From: Rhodobacter sp.
GTDB lineage: Bacteria; Pseudomonadota; Alphaproteobacteria; Rhodobacterales; Rhodobacteraceae
NCBI GenBank assembly: GCA_027490955.1
Contig: JAIXXB010000014.1
Location: 1-64,000 of the forward strand
Length of the DNA: 64,000 nt
Direction: 5' to 3'
The position numbers were made by a program, and so were the translations under genes. Below the pieces are notes generated by a model. That model ran no database searches, was not told the origin of the DNA, and was given only the letters and a program-made list of their open reading frames with translations. Shown here in pieces: positions 53,201-62,115 of this stretch; positions within the stretch are counted from its first letter, which is position 1, and every line of letters begins with the position of its first letter.

Positions 53201-54227
53201 TCAACAAATAGAGGCTGTGCGCAGCGAGCCTGCCCTGTTTATCCCCATGATAACGCCGCCCCCTCCGCGCCGCTATAGCGCGCCTATCACCGATGCGCCG
53301 CTGGCCGTTCAATTCTTGGATTTGCCCCTGATGACGGGCGACGAGTTGCCCCATGCGCCCCATGTCGCGGCCTTTGCCACGCCATGGCAGGGCGCGGCAG
53401 GGGTGTGGTCATCAATCAGCGATGATGGCTATAGCCTCAGCACGACTTTGGCCGAAGCAGCGGTGTTTGGCGTAACCGAAACCGAACTGGCCGCGGCGCA
53501 AACAGGGGTCTGGGATCGCGGCCCTGCTTTGCGCGTTCTGCTGGCAGGCGGCGCGCTGCAATCGCGCAGCCTGGGCGAAGTGCTGGCGGGGCAAAACCTT
53601 GCGCTGATTGGCACGGGCGCGGCGGATGGCTGGGAATTGTTCCAATTTGCAAATGCAGATTTGGTTGCGCCCAATACCTATGATCTTTCGCTGCGTCTGC
53701 GCGGGCAGGCGGGCAGTGATGGGCTGATGGCCCCGATCTGGCCTGTGGGCGCGCCCTTTGTGCTGGTCAATTCGGCGCTGCGGCAAATTCCTTTGCCAGC
53801 CTCGGCGCGCGGGCTGTTGCGCAATTACCGCATTGGGCGGCTGAGCGCGGGCTATGACGCGCCCGAAGTGATGCAGCAGCAGGCAGCCTTTGCTGGCGCG
53901 GGGCTACGCCCCTATCCCATCGCGCATTTGCGGGCCAAAATGCAGGGCAGTGATCTGGCCCTAACATGGCTGCGCCGCACGCGGATCGATGGGGATAGCT
54001 GGAACTCAATCGACGTACCCTTGGGCGAGACAAGCGAGGCCTATGTGCTGCGCATTGCGAATGGGGCAGGGGTGCTGCGCGAAACAGTGCTTTTTGCACC
54101 CAGCTTTGCCTATACGGCGGCGATGCGCAGTGCGGATGGGGCCGCAGGGGCACTGACCATTTCGGTGGCGCAGCGGTCAGATGCCTATGGTCTGGGGCCA
54201 ATGCGCAGCATTGCAGTGACAGTCTAG
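50289..54227 (+). CDS. GTA hub/megatron protein with TIM-barrel domain (g15)
   Basis: A 1,312-residue baseplate protein. The N-terminus is Gly-rich and hydrophobic (AAGAALGAGFGGTVLGLSGAVIGRAVGATLG), followed by a hub region. A glycoside-hydrolase-like TIM barrel covers about 410-750 (RFILHYAHLCAAAGGVDSFLIGSEMRGLTQLRG, YIGIDNYMPMADW, FTEYGCAAIDRGANQPN), and a phage tail domain with receptor-binding parts makes up the rest. The frame is intact. A ribosome site overlaps the g14 end. It is the last certain GTA gene. Confidence 0.94.
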   Translation: MATILLSAAGAALGAGFGGTVLGLSGAVIGRAVGATLGQAIDQRLLNQRLMGAGSEAVEVGKIDRLRLMGASEGAGIARLWGRQRIAGQVIWATRFKETVTTQSSTTGGSGKGGGSGQQTSQTTQTYSYSVSIAVALCEGEITRIARIWADGNEITPRRLTMRVYKGTQSQLPDAKIEAVEGTGRAPAYRGIAYVVIEDLQLAAYGNRVPQLSFEVIRPVAGAAGQAHPDLSRLITGVAMIPGTGEYALATTPVFYDYGTGAKRSANRHTIAGGTDFTASLRDLRSELPQANAVALVVSWFGDDLRAAHCTIRPKVEQKQKDGMEMPWRVTGLTRASAQEVPKLAGRAVYGGTPTDQSVIEAIKALKNAGKEVTFLPFILMDQLAGNSLPNPYSADLGQPALPWRGRITASVAPGRAGSPDGTPAATTEIDDFFGTASPAQFSHTSTSVSYSGPNQWRYRRFILHYAHLCAAAGGVDSFLIGSEMRGLTQLRGGGHSFPAVTRLRTLAGEVRAILGPNCKISYAADWSEYFGALIDGNVYFHLDPLWSDANIDYIGIDNYMPMADWRDGAAHTDAAYGSILNPDYLIANIAGGEGFDWYYASPAAEAAQIRTPIVDADWGEHWIYRYKDLRGWWENFHYPRIGGLRASAPTAWVPQSKPFRFTEYGCAAIDRGANQPNRFLDAKSSEGGAPKYSNGMRDDAMQLAYFAAQAQFWQDGANNPTSAIYGGAMLDFARSHAWAWDARPFPDFPRNLALWSDGANYEAGHWLNGRTGNQPLAGVIAEIAAQSGLHQINSDAAYGIVRGYVLPDPTTARAALQPLLQAAGAEVVEREGLVQFGLRAQAKTYDIAAETLVRSNEMDGTFEVTRGALVEETGRLRLGYVEAEGAYEARVAEAIFPDQGQLNLAQSELPMVLTEAEARALAQRFMAETRMARDSARFALPKSLAHIGAGDRVTLAGQDYRIDRVDSASYQQIEAVRSEPALFIPMITPPPPRRYSAPITDAPLAVQFLDLPLMTGDELPHAPHVAAFATPWQGAAGVWSSISDDGYSLSTTLAEAAVFGVTETELAAAQTGVWDRGPALRVLLAGGALQSRSLGEVLAGQNLALIGTGAADGWELFQFANADLVAPNTYDLSLRLRGQAGSDGLMAPIWPVGAPFVLVNSALRQIPLPASARGLLRNYRIGRLSAGYDAPEVMQQQAAFAGAGLRPYPIAHLRAKMQGSDLALTWLRRTRIDGDSWNSIDVPLGETSEAYVLRIANGAGVLRETVLFAPSFAYTAAMRSADGAAGALTISVAQRSDAYGLGPMRSIAVTV

Positions 54228-54230
54228 GCC

Positions 54231-55391
54231 ATGCGCCGCGTCTTGCTGGGCGATATGATTGCAGCGACGCAGGTTTTGGCCGCCGCAAATAGGCCGCATC
54301 GCCCCGCTTTGGCGCAGCGGCTGATCGCCCAAAGCGATGCCGCCCATCGCTATATGAAACGCTTCGGGCGCGCCCACCCCGAATGGGGCATCGGCACGCT
54401 CGAGACGCGGGCGCGCCAGATGGGCCCTGCGCCACATATCGGTTTTGATCTGGCTGATCTGCGCATATTGGACGCGCTGGCGGTTTTGGCCGCCGCCCTG
54501 CAGGCGCGCCGCAGCCCCGCAGCCTTGCCGCCCCGCCCACCCTTGTGCTATGGTGAACATCTTGAAATTGGGGGCAAATCCATGGGCAATTCCAAAACCA
54601 AACTTGCCAGCATCGATCCTGTTTGGGATCGCGTGCGCGCCGAAGCAGCCGATATGGTGCAGGCGGAACCTTTGCTGGGTGGTTTGGTGCATTCCAGCCT
54701 GCTGCACCATGCTACGATGGAACGCGCGCTGGCCTACCGCTTTTCGCTGAAACTGGCCAGCGGCGAGATGAGCGAGCAGATCCTGCGCGAAATCGCCGAT
54801 GAAGCCTATGATGCAGATGCCGATTTGGGCGCAGCCGCCCGCGCCGACCTAACGGCGGTGTTCGACCGCGACCCCGCCTGCCTGCGCTTTATCCAGCCCA
54901 TGCTGTTTTTCAAAGGCTATCAGGCGGTGCAAGCGTACCGCGTGGGCCATTGGCTGTGGCGGCAAGGGCGGCGCGATATGGCCTATTTCGTGCAAATGCG
55001 CGTCTCCGAAGTGTTCGGTGTCGATATCCACCCCGCCGCGCGCATTGGCCGCGGTATCATGATTGACCATGCCCATTCCATCGTGGTGGGCGAGACGGCT
55101 GTGGTGGGCGATAATGTCTCGATGCTGCATTCCGTCACCCTTGGCGGCACAGGCAAAGAAGATGGCGACCGCCACCCCAAAATTGGCAATGGGGTGCTGA
55201 TTGGGGCAGGGGCGGCAATCTTGGGCAATATCACCATTGGTCCGTGCTCGCGCGTGGCGGCGGGATCGGTGGTGCTGGCCGATGTGCCAGCTTGCAAAAC
55301 CGTGGCAGGCGTGCCCGCACGTATTGTCGGCGAGGCGGGCTGCGATCAGCCTTCCATTACTATGGATCAATTGGTGAAAGGCGAGATTTAG
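54231..55391 (+). CDS. cysE: GTA-adjacent domain joined in frame to serine O-acetyltransferase (CysE)
   Basis: One open frame of 386 residues. Residues 1-95 (MRRVLLGDMIAATQVLAAANRPHRPALAQRLIAQSD...) are a helical domain that is usually a separate small protein after g15. Residues 118-386 are a complete 269-residue CysE, with an N-terminal helical domain, hexapeptide repeats (VDIHPAARIGRGIMIDHAHSIVVGETAVVGDNVSMLHSVTLGG) and His in the IMIDHAH segment. CysE makes O-acetylserine for cysteine synthesis. ATG 54582 (residue 118) follows GGGGG and a TGCTATGGT stretch resembling an extended -10, so CysE may be made on its own from within this frame. The missing stop between the two parts is the oddity. 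Confidence 0.85.
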   Translation: MRRVLLGDMIAATQVLAAANRPHRPALAQRLIAQSDAAHRYMKRFGRAHPEWGIGTLETRARQMGPAPHIGFDLADLRILDALAVLAAALQARRSPAALPPRPPLCYGEHLEIGGKSMGNSKTKLASIDPVWDRVRAEAADMVQAEPLLGGLVHSSLLHHATMERALAYRFSLKLASGEMSEQILREIADEAYDADADLGAAARADLTAVFDRDPACLRFIQPMLFFKGYQAVQAYRVGHWLWRQGRRDMAYFVQMRVSEVFGVDIHPAARIGRGIMIDHAHSIVVGETAVVGDNVSMLHSVTLGGTGKEDGDRHPKIGNGVLIGAGAAILGNITIGPCSRVAAGSVVLADVPACKTVAGVPARIVGEAGCDQPSITMDQLVKGEI

Positions 55392-55408
55392 GGGGCGCTC
55401 GCGCCCCC
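55392..55408 (+). terminator. GC-rich hairpin after cysE
   Basis: GGGGGCG-CT-CGCGCCCCC directly follows the stop codon. The following bases TCTTGG are a weak T-tract, so it is a possible terminator or a stem that protects the 3' end. Confidence 0.5.
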
Positions 55409-55437
55409 TCTTGGCCCAAGGCCAATTCACCCCCTGA

Positions 55438-55500
55438 GGATATTTGTGAAAAAGAGAAGCAGCCAAATCTGTGTTGCGCTTCTCTTTTTCACAAATATCC
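55438..55500. repeat. Perfect 23-bp inverted repeat between convergent cysE and pdhC
   Basis: Arms 55438-55460 and 55478-55500 are exact reverse complements with a 17-base loop. The arm starts GGATATTTGTG and contains GAAAAAGAGAAGC. The elements GAGGATATTT and CCCC next to it resemble intergenic palindromes that I recall from related genomes. It stands between convergent genes, so it can serve as a terminator in both directions. Confidence 0.8.
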
Positions 55501-55550
55501 ACGGGGGGAGCGCAGCGTGGGGGGCAGTCAGCCCCCCGTCTTGCCAGCCT

Positions 55551-56858
55551 TTATGCCAACATTGCCATTGGGTTTTCCAAATTGGCGCAGATCGCGGCCA
55601 ATAAACTTGCCCCCAAAGCCCCATCAATGACGCGGTGATCCACCGAGAGGGTCATCGACATCACAGTGGCCACGCCAAGGCTGCCATCGGCCAGAACCAC
55701 GGGCTGTTTCAGTCCCGCGCCCACGGCCAAAATCGCGGCCTGCGGTGGGTTGATCACGGCATCGAAATTCTCGATCCCCATCATGCCAAGGTTGGAAATC
55801 GCAAAACTGCCGCCTTGGTATTCCTGCGGGGCAAGTTTGCGGGTTTTGGCACGGGCGGCAAGGTCTTTCATCTCGACCGATAGGGCCGAGAGCGATTTTT
55901 GATCGGCGTCTTTCAGAACAGGGGTGAACAAGCCGCCCTCAATCGCCACGGCCACGGCCACATCGGACGGTTTGAGGCGCAAAACGCGGTCGCCTGCCCA
56001 AACTGCATTGGCATCTGGCACGCTTTGCAGCGCCATAGCGCAGGCTTTGATGATGAAATCATTCACCGAAAGTTTGACGCCGCGCGGTTCCAGCCCTTTG
56101 TTCAGTTGCTCGCGGAAGGTCATCAGACCATCCAGCCGAACCGATCTGCGTAGGTAGAAATGCGGGATGGTTTGCTTGGCCTCGGTCAGGCGCGCGGCGA
56201 TGGTGCGGCGCATCCCGTCCAAGGGCACTTCGGTAAAGCTGCGGCCTTGATACATTTTCAGCACAGTTTCGGTGGACATACCCTGCGCAGCAGAGGAGGC
56301 CAGCGGTGCTGGCGCGGCAGAGGTGGAAGCGGCAGGTTTTGGCGCGGCGACGGAAGATTGGCCTTCGACATCGGCGCGGATGATACGGCCATGCGGGCCA
56401 GTGCCCGCCACTTTCGTCAGATCCAACCCTTTTTCCGCCGCGATTCTACGCGCAAGCGGAGAGGCAAATACCCGCGCGCCTGCAGGTTTTGCGGCGGTGG
56501 GTGCTGAAAGGGCAGGTACAGATGGCGCAGGTGCAGAAGGGGCGGTTGCAGATGATGCCGGGGCCGCCATGGCAGCCGCAGCTTTCGCGGGGGCCGCGCT
56601 TGCGCCCAAATCTTCGCCATCTTCAACCAAAACGGCGATGGCCTCGTTCACTTTGACACCTGCCGTGCCTGCAGGCACAAGGATTTTGCCGATGCGGCCT
56701 TCGTCCACCGCTTCGAACTCCATCGTGGCCTTGTCGGTTTCAATCTCGGCAATCACTTGCCCCGATTTCACCGCATCGCCCTCTTTCACCAGCCATTTCG
56801 CAAGTGTCCCTTCCTCCATCGTGGGGGAGAGCGCGGGCATTAAGATATTGATCGCCAT
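55551..56858 (-). CDS. pdhC: Pyruvate dehydrogenase E2, dihydrolipoyl acetyltransferase
   Basis: A 435-residue E2. One lipoyl domain covers 1-80 ([11 protein letters not shown]..., Lys in [15 protein letters not shown]). An Ala/Pro linker follows, then the subunit-binding domain (about 132-170, [30 protein letters not shown]). The catalytic domain ends with the His-Asp motif [17 protein letters not shown]. It is the core of the complex that turns pyruvate into acetyl-CoA. It is last in the pdhA-pdhB-pdhC operon, ten bases after pdhB. Confidence 0.95.
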   Translation of the reverse strand: MAINILMPALSPTMEEGTLAKWLVKEGDAVKSGQVIAEIETDKATMEFEAVDEGRIGKILVPAGTAGVKVNEAIAVLVEDGEDLGASAAPAKAAAAMAAPASSATAPSAPAPSVPALSAPTAAKPAGARVFASPLARRIAAEKGLDLTKVAGTGPHGRIIRADVEGQSSVAAPKPAASTSAAPAPLASSAAQGMSTETVLKMYQGRSFTEVPLDGMRRTIAARLTEAKQTIPHFYLRRSVRLDGLMTFREQLNKGLEPRGVKLSVNDFIIKACAMALQSVPDANAVWAGDRVLRLKPSDVAVAVAIEGGLFTPVLKDADQKSLSALSVEMKDLAARAKTRKLAPQEYQGGSFAISNLGMMGIENFDAVINPPQAAILAVGAGLKQPVVLADGSLGVATVMSMTLSVDHRVIDGALGASLLAAICANLENPMAMLA

Positions 56859-56868
56859 GTGTTTTCCC

Positions 56869-58230
56869 CTACCGATAGCAAACAGATTTGACGGCAGCGA
56901 CCACCTCGGCCGTGGTCACCAGCGCCAGTTTTTCCAAATTGGCAGCATAGGGCATGGGCACGTCTTTGCCCGTGCAGGTGATCACGGGCGCGTCCAGATA
57001 ATCAAAGGCGCGCTGCATGATGGTCGATGCCAAATGGTCGGACATCGAGGCCACGGGGAAGCCTTCCTCGACGCAGACGCAGCGGTTGGTTTTCTGGATC
57101 GAGGCCAGAACAGTGTCGTAATCCAACGGGCGCAGGGTGCGCAGATCGATCACTTCGATCGAAAGGCCCTCTTTGGCCAAGATATCGGCAGCCTCTAGCG
57201 CATAGCGCATCCCAATGCCAAAGGAAACGATGGTCGCATCGGTGCCTTCGCGCCAAATGCGGGCTTTGCCGAAGGGAATGGTGAAATCGGGCAGATCGGG
57301 CACTTCGAAAGATTGCCCATACATGATTTCATTTTCCAAAAACACCACGGGGTTTGGATCGCGGATCGCCTGTTTCAAAAGGCCCTTCGCATCGGCCGCC
57401 GAATAGGGCATGACCACCTTTAGCCCGGGAATACTGGCATACCATGCGGCGAAATCTTGGGAATGTTGCGCGCCCACGCGGGCCGCCGCGCCATTCGCGC
57501 CGCGAAACACGATGGGGCAGCCGAGTTGCCCGCCCGACATATAGTTGGTTTTCGCCGCCGAGTTCAGGATATGGTCAATCGCCTGAAGCGAGAAGTTAAA
57601 GGTCATGAATTCCACAATCGGGTTCAGCCCGCCCCATGCCGCGCCCACGGCAATGCCCGTAAAGCCGATTTCGGTGATTGGGGTGTCGACCACGCGTTTG
57701 GGGCCGAATTCGTCCAGCAGACCTTGGGAAATTTTATAGGCGCCCTGGTATTCGCCCACTTCTTCGCCCATCAACATGACATTGGGATTGGCGCGCATTT
57801 CTTCGGCCATCGCCTCGCGCAAAGCCTCGCGCACGGTCATGGTTTTCATCGGCGTGCCTGCGGGCCAATCTGGGCTGGCCTTGGACACCACAGCCACAGC
57901 CGCAGCAGTTGGGGCGGCAGCCAAGGGCGCGGCGGCCACGGGGGCCGCTTTGGCGGCGGCGGGGGCAGGGGCCGCATTGGCATCTTCGCCTGCCTCAATC
58001 AGGCGCAAAATGGGATCGTTCACCTTGACCCCTGCCGTGCCAGCCGCGACCAAAATCTTGCCAACAATGCCTTCATCGACGGCTTCAAATTCCATCGTGG
58101 CCTTGTCGGTTTCAATCTCGGCGATGATCTGGCCAGATTTCACGTGATCGCCTTCGGCGACCAGCCATTTGGCAAGGGTACCTTCCTCCATCGTGGGGGA
58201 AAGGGCGGGCATAAGTACATCAATTGCCAT
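56869..58230 (-). CDS. pdhB: Pyruvate dehydrogenase E1 beta subunit with N-terminal lipoyl domain
   Basis: A 453-residue protein: a lipoyl domain at 1-80 (Lys in [16 protein letters not shown]), an Ala/Pro linker, then the E1-beta transketolase-like part from about 130 ([38 protein letters not shown]...). A lipoyl domain fused to E1-beta is an alphaproteobacterial trait. It forms the E1 heterotetramer with PdhA. Confidence 0.95.
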   Translation of the reverse strand: MAIDVLMPALSPTMEEGTLAKWLVAEGDHVKSGQIIAEIETDKATMEFEAVDEGIVGKILVAAGTAGVKVNDPILRLIEAGEDANAAPAPAAAKAAPVAAAPLAAAPTAAAVAVVSKASPDWPAGTPMKTMTVREALREAMAEEMRANPNVMLMGEEVGEYQGAYKISQGLLDEFGPKRVVDTPITEIGFTGIAVGAAWGGLNPIVEFMTFNFSLQAIDHILNSAAKTNYMSGGQLGCPIVFRGANGAAARVGAQHSQDFAAWYASIPGLKVVMPYSAADAKGLLKQAIRDPNPVVFLENEIMYGQSFEVPDLPDFTIPFGKARIWREGTDATIVSFGIGMRYALEAADILAKEGLSIEVIDLRTLRPLDYDTVLASIQKTNRCVCVEEGFPVASMSDHLASTIMQRAFDYLDAPVITCTGKDVPMPYAANLEKLALVTTAEVVAAVKSVCYR

Positions 58231-58241
58231 GGTTTTTCCCC

Positions 58242-59255
58242 TTATGCGTAGATGTCGGTGTAAAGTTCAGAAACAGATGGCTCGGGGCTGTCTTTGGCAA
58301 ACTCGGCCGATGCGTTCACCACATCTTTGATTTGCTTATCAATTGCCTTCAGCTCGTCTTCATTGGCAAGGCCCGCGCCAAGCAGCAGATCGCGCACATG
58401 TTCGATGGCGTCTTTTTCGGCCTTCATCTTTTCCACCTCTTCGCGGGTGCGGTATTTGGCGGGGTCAGACATGGAATGGCCGCGATAGCGATAGGTCATC
58501 ATTTCCAAAATATACGGGCCTTTGCCCGCGCGGCAGTGCGCCACAGCCTTTTCGCCCGCAGCTTTGACGGCCAAAACATCCATCCCGTCCACCTGTTCAC
58601 CCGGAATGCCGTAAGCCAAACCGCGCCCGAACAGCGTGGTGGATTTGGTGGAACGCTTTACCGAGGTGCCCATGGCATAGCCGTTGTTTTCAATGACGAA
58701 AATCACGGGCAAATCCCACAGCTCGGCCATGTTATAGGTTTCGTAAACTTGGCCTTGGTTGGCCGCGCCGTCGCCGAAATAGGTGAAGGTGACGTTGTCA
58801 TTGCCCTTGTATTTATCCGCCATGGCCAGCCCCGCGCCGATGGGAACCTGCGCGCCGACAATGCCGTGGCCGCCGTAGAAATGCTTTTCGCGCGAAAACA
58901 TATGCATCGAGCCGCCCTTGCCGCGCGAATAGCCCCCCTCGCGGCCCGTGAGTTCGGCCATCACACCATTGGCATCCATGCCGCAGGCCAGCATATGGCC
59001 GTGATCGCGGTAGGAGGTGACGCGTTTGTCGCCTTCCTTCGTGCAGGCCTCTAGCCCGACAACCACGGCCTCTTGCCCGATATACAAATGGCAAAACCCG
59101 CCGATCAGGCCCATGCCATAAAGCTGGCCTGCCTTTTCTTCGAACCTTCGAATCAGCAGCATCTCGCGGTAGTATTTCAGCAATTCATCCTTAGACACGT
59201 TGGATTTTTTGCCAGCAGTTGCGCCCGTATCGGCGGTGGTGGATTTGGCAGCCAA
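58242..59255 (-). CDS. pdhA: Pyruvate dehydrogenase E1 alpha subunit
   Basis: A 337-residue E1-alpha. The thiamine-diphosphate motif is [34 protein letters not shown], and the phosphorylation-loop region of the family follows ([21 protein letters not shown]). The start is a TTG at 59255 preceded by GGAGG. It heads the operon and is preceded by a promoter whose start site is covered by a palindrome. Confidence 0.95.
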   Translation of the reverse strand: MAAKSTTADTGATAGKKSNVSKDELLKYYREMLLIRRFEEKAGQLYGMGLIGGFCHLYIGQEAVVVGLEACTKEGDKRVTSYRDHGHMLACGMDANGVMAELTGREGGYSRGKGGSMHMFSREKHFYGGHGIVGAQVPIGAGLAMADKYKGNDNVTFTYFGDGAANQGQVYETYNMAELWDLPVIFVIENNGYAMGTSVKRSTKSTTLFGRGLAYGIPGEQVDGMDVLAVKAAGEKAVAHCRAGKGPYILEMMTYRYRGHSMSDPAKYRTREEVEKMKAEKDAIEHVRDLLLGAGLANEDELKAIDKQIKDVVNASAEFAKDSPEPSVSELYTDIYA

Positions 59256-59283
59256 AGGGGTTCCTCCCAGATGTGACCGAAAA

Positions 59284-59331
59284 ATAGTTTAGCGTTAAAC
59301 TATTCATAGCATATCGGGAAAAATTGGGCAA
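59284..59331 (-). promoter_or_regulatory. pdhA promoter with overlapping LacI-type operator
   Basis: On the minus strand TTGCCC (59326-59331), a 17-bp spacer and TATGAA (59303-59308). Immediately after the -10 lies the palindrome ATAGTTTA-N4-TAAACTAT (59284-59303), whose centre is CpG, as in LacI-family operators. A bound protein would cover the start point and repress pdhABC. Confidence 0.55.
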
Positions 59332-59387
59332 ATAGCATTTTGCAATGCCGCAGCGCGGCAATAAACGCGGCAAAGCGGCGGGGGGGA

Positions 59388-59702
59388 TCAGCGAATTACC
59401 ACTTCGTCCGCGCGCAGATAGCCCAGCACGATGCGGGCGCGCTCATCCAAAAGGTCGATGTCCAAATAGCTGTCCGACAGACGCAGGTTCAGGTTTTCGA
59501 TGCGCTTTAATTCGGCCTGCAAAGCATCGCGTTCGATGCGCAGATTTGCAGCCTCGGCGTTCAACTCGACGCGGCGCATCACGCCAAATTCACCTTGAAC
59601 TGCGGCCACAACAAAACTGCCGCCCATGACCATCATGGTGACCAAAAGAAGGCTGCCCAAAACAGCCGAACGGATCGATATACCTTGCATTCTGCGCCTC
59701 AT
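59388..59702 (-). CDS. FtsB/DivIC-like septum formation protein
   Basis: About 104 residues: one N-terminal membrane helix (SAVLGSLLLVTMMVMGGSFVVAAV) and a periplasmic coiled coil (MRRVELNAEAANLRIERDALQAELKRIENL), ending in a short domain DLLDERARIVLGYLRADEVVIR. This is the FtsB/DivIC layout; FtsB joins FtsL and FtsQ in the divisome. ATG 59702 or ATG 59690 (GAGG upstream) could be the start; the longer frame to 59924 overlaps the aldolase gene. Confidence 0.82.
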   Translation of the reverse strand: MRRRMQGISIRSAVLGSLLLVTMMVMGGSFVVAAVQGEFGVMRRVELNAEAANLRIERDALQAELKRIENLNLRLSDSYLDIDLLDERARIVLGYLRADEVVIR

Positions 59703-59781
59703 CACCCCTCTACTGGGGGTCTGGCCGCAGATTGCCACAAAATCGCGGGCAGGCAAATGAAAATCTTGGCCTGCGGCAGGT

Positions 59782-60711
59782 TTATGCTTTGGCGCGATAA
59801 ATTTCCACCAATTTGCCCAGCATGGCCAATGCCTCGGCGCGCGGGCGCTGGAAAGAGTTGCGTCCGATGATACTGCCGTGGCCGCCACCCGCGCGGATGG
59901 CGCGGGCATCGTCATATACTGCATCTGCGCCCTTGGCCGCCCCGCCCGAAAAAATCACAATGCGCCGCCCGCCAAAGGCCGCATCCATACAATGCCGCAC
60001 GCGGGCCGCTTGGCTGGCGATGTCGATGTTCTGCGCCTCGTAAACCTTTTTGGCCTCGGGCAGCATCAGGTGATCGGTCGATAGTTTGATCTTGATGATA
60101 TGCGCGCCAAGCAGGGCGGCAATTTGGGCGGCATAGGCGGCCACGTCAATCGCCGTCTCGCCGTCTTTTGAAATGGCAGGCCCGCGCGGGTATGACCAGA
60201 TCACCGATGCCACGCCTTTGGCCGCCGCTTCGCGCCGCATGTCTTTGATTTCTTCATACATATCCAGTTGCTGATCTGATCCGGGATAGATCGTAAAGCC
60301 GATCGCCGCGCAGCCAAGGCGCAGGGCGTCCTCCACCGATGCGGTGATGGCTTGGTTCTTGCCCGCGCCCTCGCTCATCAGGGAATTGGCCGAGTTCACC
60401 TTAAGAATGGTCGGAATTTGCCCAGCGAATGTATCTGCCCCCGCCTCTAACATCCCCAAGGGCGCGGCATAGGCGTTCAGGCCCGCGTCAATGGCCAATT
60501 GATAGTGGTAATGCGGATCATAGCCCGCGCTGTTCATCGCAAAACTGCGCGCAGGCCCGTGTTCAAAACCCTGATCGACGGGCAGGATGATCATCTTTCC
60601 CGTGCCGCCAAGTTTGCCCTCCATCAGCATGCGGGCCAAATTGCCCTTCACGCCTGCGGTTTCGCCTTGGTAGTTTGATAGGATTTTCTGAACGATTTTG
60701 CTGCTGCGCAT
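59782..60711 (-). CDS. fbaB: Class I fructose-bisphosphate aldolase (DhnA/FbaB type)
   Basis: A 309-residue aldolase of the DhnA family. Segments are GNLARMLMEGKLGGTGKMIILPVDQGFEHGPARSFA, ASVIWSYPRG, and HIIKIKLSTDHLM, in which the Schiff-base Lys is expected in the IKIKLS strand, and RRIVIFSGGAAKGADAVYDDARAIRAGGGHGSIIGRN at the phosphate site. It interconverts fructose bisphosphate and triose phosphates without a metal. ATG 60711 follows GGGGGG. It is followed by the ftsB-like gene; pgk lies upstream on the same strand. Confidence 0.93.
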   Translation of the reverse strand: MRSSKIVQKILSNYQGETAGVKGNLARMLMEGKLGGTGKMIILPVDQGFEHGPARSFAMNSAGYDPHYHYQLAIDAGLNAYAAPLGMLEAGADTFAGQIPTILKVNSANSLMSEGAGKNQAITASVEDALRLGCAAIGFTIYPGSDQQLDMYEEIKDMRREAAAKGVASVIWSYPRGPAISKDGETAIDVAAYAAQIAALLGAHIIKIKLSTDHLMLPEAKKVYEAQNIDIASQAARVRHCMDAAFGGRRIVIFSGGAAKGADAVYDDARAIRAGGGHGSIIGRNSFQRPRAEALAMLGKLVEIYRAKA

Positions 60712-60736
60712 ATCAGCCCCCCTGATGCCTGATACC

Positions 60737-60802
60737 CGCATAGGGGGGCAGGTCTGACTGCGCAAGAATGTTTGCGCTAACGCTGGAAATGTTTGCGCAA
60801 AC
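60737..60802 (-). promoter_or_regulatory. Aldolase promoter with two LacI-type operators upstream
   Basis: On the minus strand TTGCGC (60760-60765), a 17-bp spacer and TATGCG (60737-60742). Two palindromes stand just upstream: GTTAGCGCAAAC (60770-60781) and the perfect GTTTGCGCAAAC (60791-60802), whose centres are 21 bp apart, two helical turns. A protein bound here would sit next to RNA polymerase on the same face and could activate. Confidence 0.55.
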
Positions 60803-60819
60803 AATGGCTTATGCGCCCA

Positions 60820-62001
60820 TTAGGGATGCTGCAGCGCCGCCACGCCGGGCAGGTCTTTGCCCTCCATCCATTCCAAAAACGCGCCGCCTGCGGTCGAGAT
60901 GAAGGTGAAATCATCCGCCGCCCCCGCCATATTGAGCGCAGCCACCGTATCGCCGCCACCCGCCACCGAGACCAATTTGCCCGCGCGGGTCAAATCTGCC
61001 GCCGCTTTGGCGGCTGCATTGGTGGCCATGTTGAAAGGTTCCAGTTCAAACGCGCCCAGCGGGCCGTTCCAGATCAGCGTTTTACAAGTGCCAAACAAGG
61101 CCGTCAGCGCCGCCACAGTTTTGGGACCAGCGTCCAAAATCATCGCATCGCTTGGGCAGGCATTGGCGGCAACCGTTTCGCTGGGCGCATGGGCGCGAAA
61201 TTCGCGTGCGACGACCACATCGATGGGCAGATGAATGGTACAGCCTGCCGCCTTGGCCTTGTGCACAATATCACGTGCGGTGGAGGCCATGTCACGCTCG
61301 GCCAAGGATTTGCCCACTTCGATGCCGCTGGCCACCAAAAACGTATTTGCCATGCCGCCGCCAATGACCAGATGGTCAACCTTGGTCACCAAATTGCCCA
61401 GCAAATCCAGCTTGGTCGAAACTTTCGCGCCGCCCACCACGGCCACAACCGGGCGGGTCGGCTTGCCCAAGGCGGCCTCTAGCGCGGCAAGTTCCTCGGC
61501 CATCAAACGGCCCGCGAAAGAGGGCAGGGCATGGGCAATGCCCGTGGTGGAAGCATGGGCGCGGTGCGCGGCGGAAAAGGCATCATTGCAGAAAAAGTCG
61601 CCAAGGCTGGCCAGAAAGGCCACCATTTGCGGCGCGTTTTCTTCCTCCATCGGGGAAAAACGGGTGTTTTCTGCCAAAACCACAGAGCCCGCGGGCAGGG
61701 CATCAATCGCGGCGCGGCTGGGGGTTTCCATAAAGGTCACGCTATGGCCCAGTGCCAGTTCCAGCGCGGGCAGCACATGGCGCAGCGACATGTCGGGGGT
61801 TGGTTTTCCCTTGGGCCGCCCAAAATGCGCCAGCAGCACCACTTTGGCCCCAAGGCTGCGCAGATCGCGAACAGTTGGCACGATTTTCTCGATCCGCGTG
61901 GCGTCTGTCACGCGCCCGCCTTCCATCGGCACATTGATATCCACGCGGGTCAGCACAACTTTGTCCGCCACATCCATATCGTCAATCGTTTTCCAAGCCA
62001 T
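60820..62001 (-). CDS. pgk: Phosphoglycerate kinase
   Basis: A 393-residue PGK of normal length. The substrate site reads [25 protein letters not shown], then [21 protein letters not shown] and [12 protein letters not shown]. The nucleotide site ends with [13 protein letters not shown] and [10 protein letters not shown]. It runs in both glycolytic and gluconeogenic directions. GGAGG precedes the ATG. It is on the minus strand with the aldolase gene downstream. Confidence 0.96.
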   Translation of the reverse strand: MAWKTIDDMDVADKVVLTRVDINVPMEGGRVTDATRIEKIVPTVRDLRSLGAKVVLLAHFGRPKGKPTPDMSLRHVLPALELALGHSVTFMETPSRAAIDALPAGSVVLAENTRFSPMEEENAPQMVAFLASLGDFFCNDAFSAAHRAHASTTGIAHALPSFAGRLMAEELAALEAALGKPTRPVVAVVGGAKVSTKLDLLGNLVTKVDHLVIGGGMANTFLVASGIEVGKSLAERDMASTARDIVHKAKAAGCTIHLPIDVVVAREFRAHAPSETVAANACPSDAMILDAGPKTVAALTALFGTCKTLIWNGPLGAFELEPFNMATNAAAKAAADLTRAGKLVSVAGGGDTVAALNMAGAADDFTFISTAGGAFLEWMEGKDLPGVAALQHP

Positions 62002-62115
62002 AAGCGCCTCCTAAGTTGTGCCCTGTTTCCGCCGAAACGTGGGCTTCGTCAACCTGCCCCTTTTCCTTTGACGCGGGCCGCGATAAAACCGCCCCAGAAA
62101 TGAAAAGGAGCCACC

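Larger units (their letters stand above)
40099..54227 (+). mobile_element. Gene transfer agent structural cluster (RcGTA type), apparently complete
   Basis: Seventeen plus-strand genes (g1-g15 with g3.5 and g10.1) in the canonical order, most with ATGA overlaps. All key domains are present and no frame is broken. The cluster lacks integrase, replication and lysis genes, as expected of a domesticated phage that packages random host DNA. The regulator gafA, the tail-fibre and head-spike genes and the lysis genes are normally at other loci and are not in this window. Confidence 0.94.

Noticed and set aside
51735-53363. 542-codon minus-strand frame opposite the GTA hub gene
   Set aside because: It is a shadow of g15 with His/Arg/Gln-rich noise and no domain.
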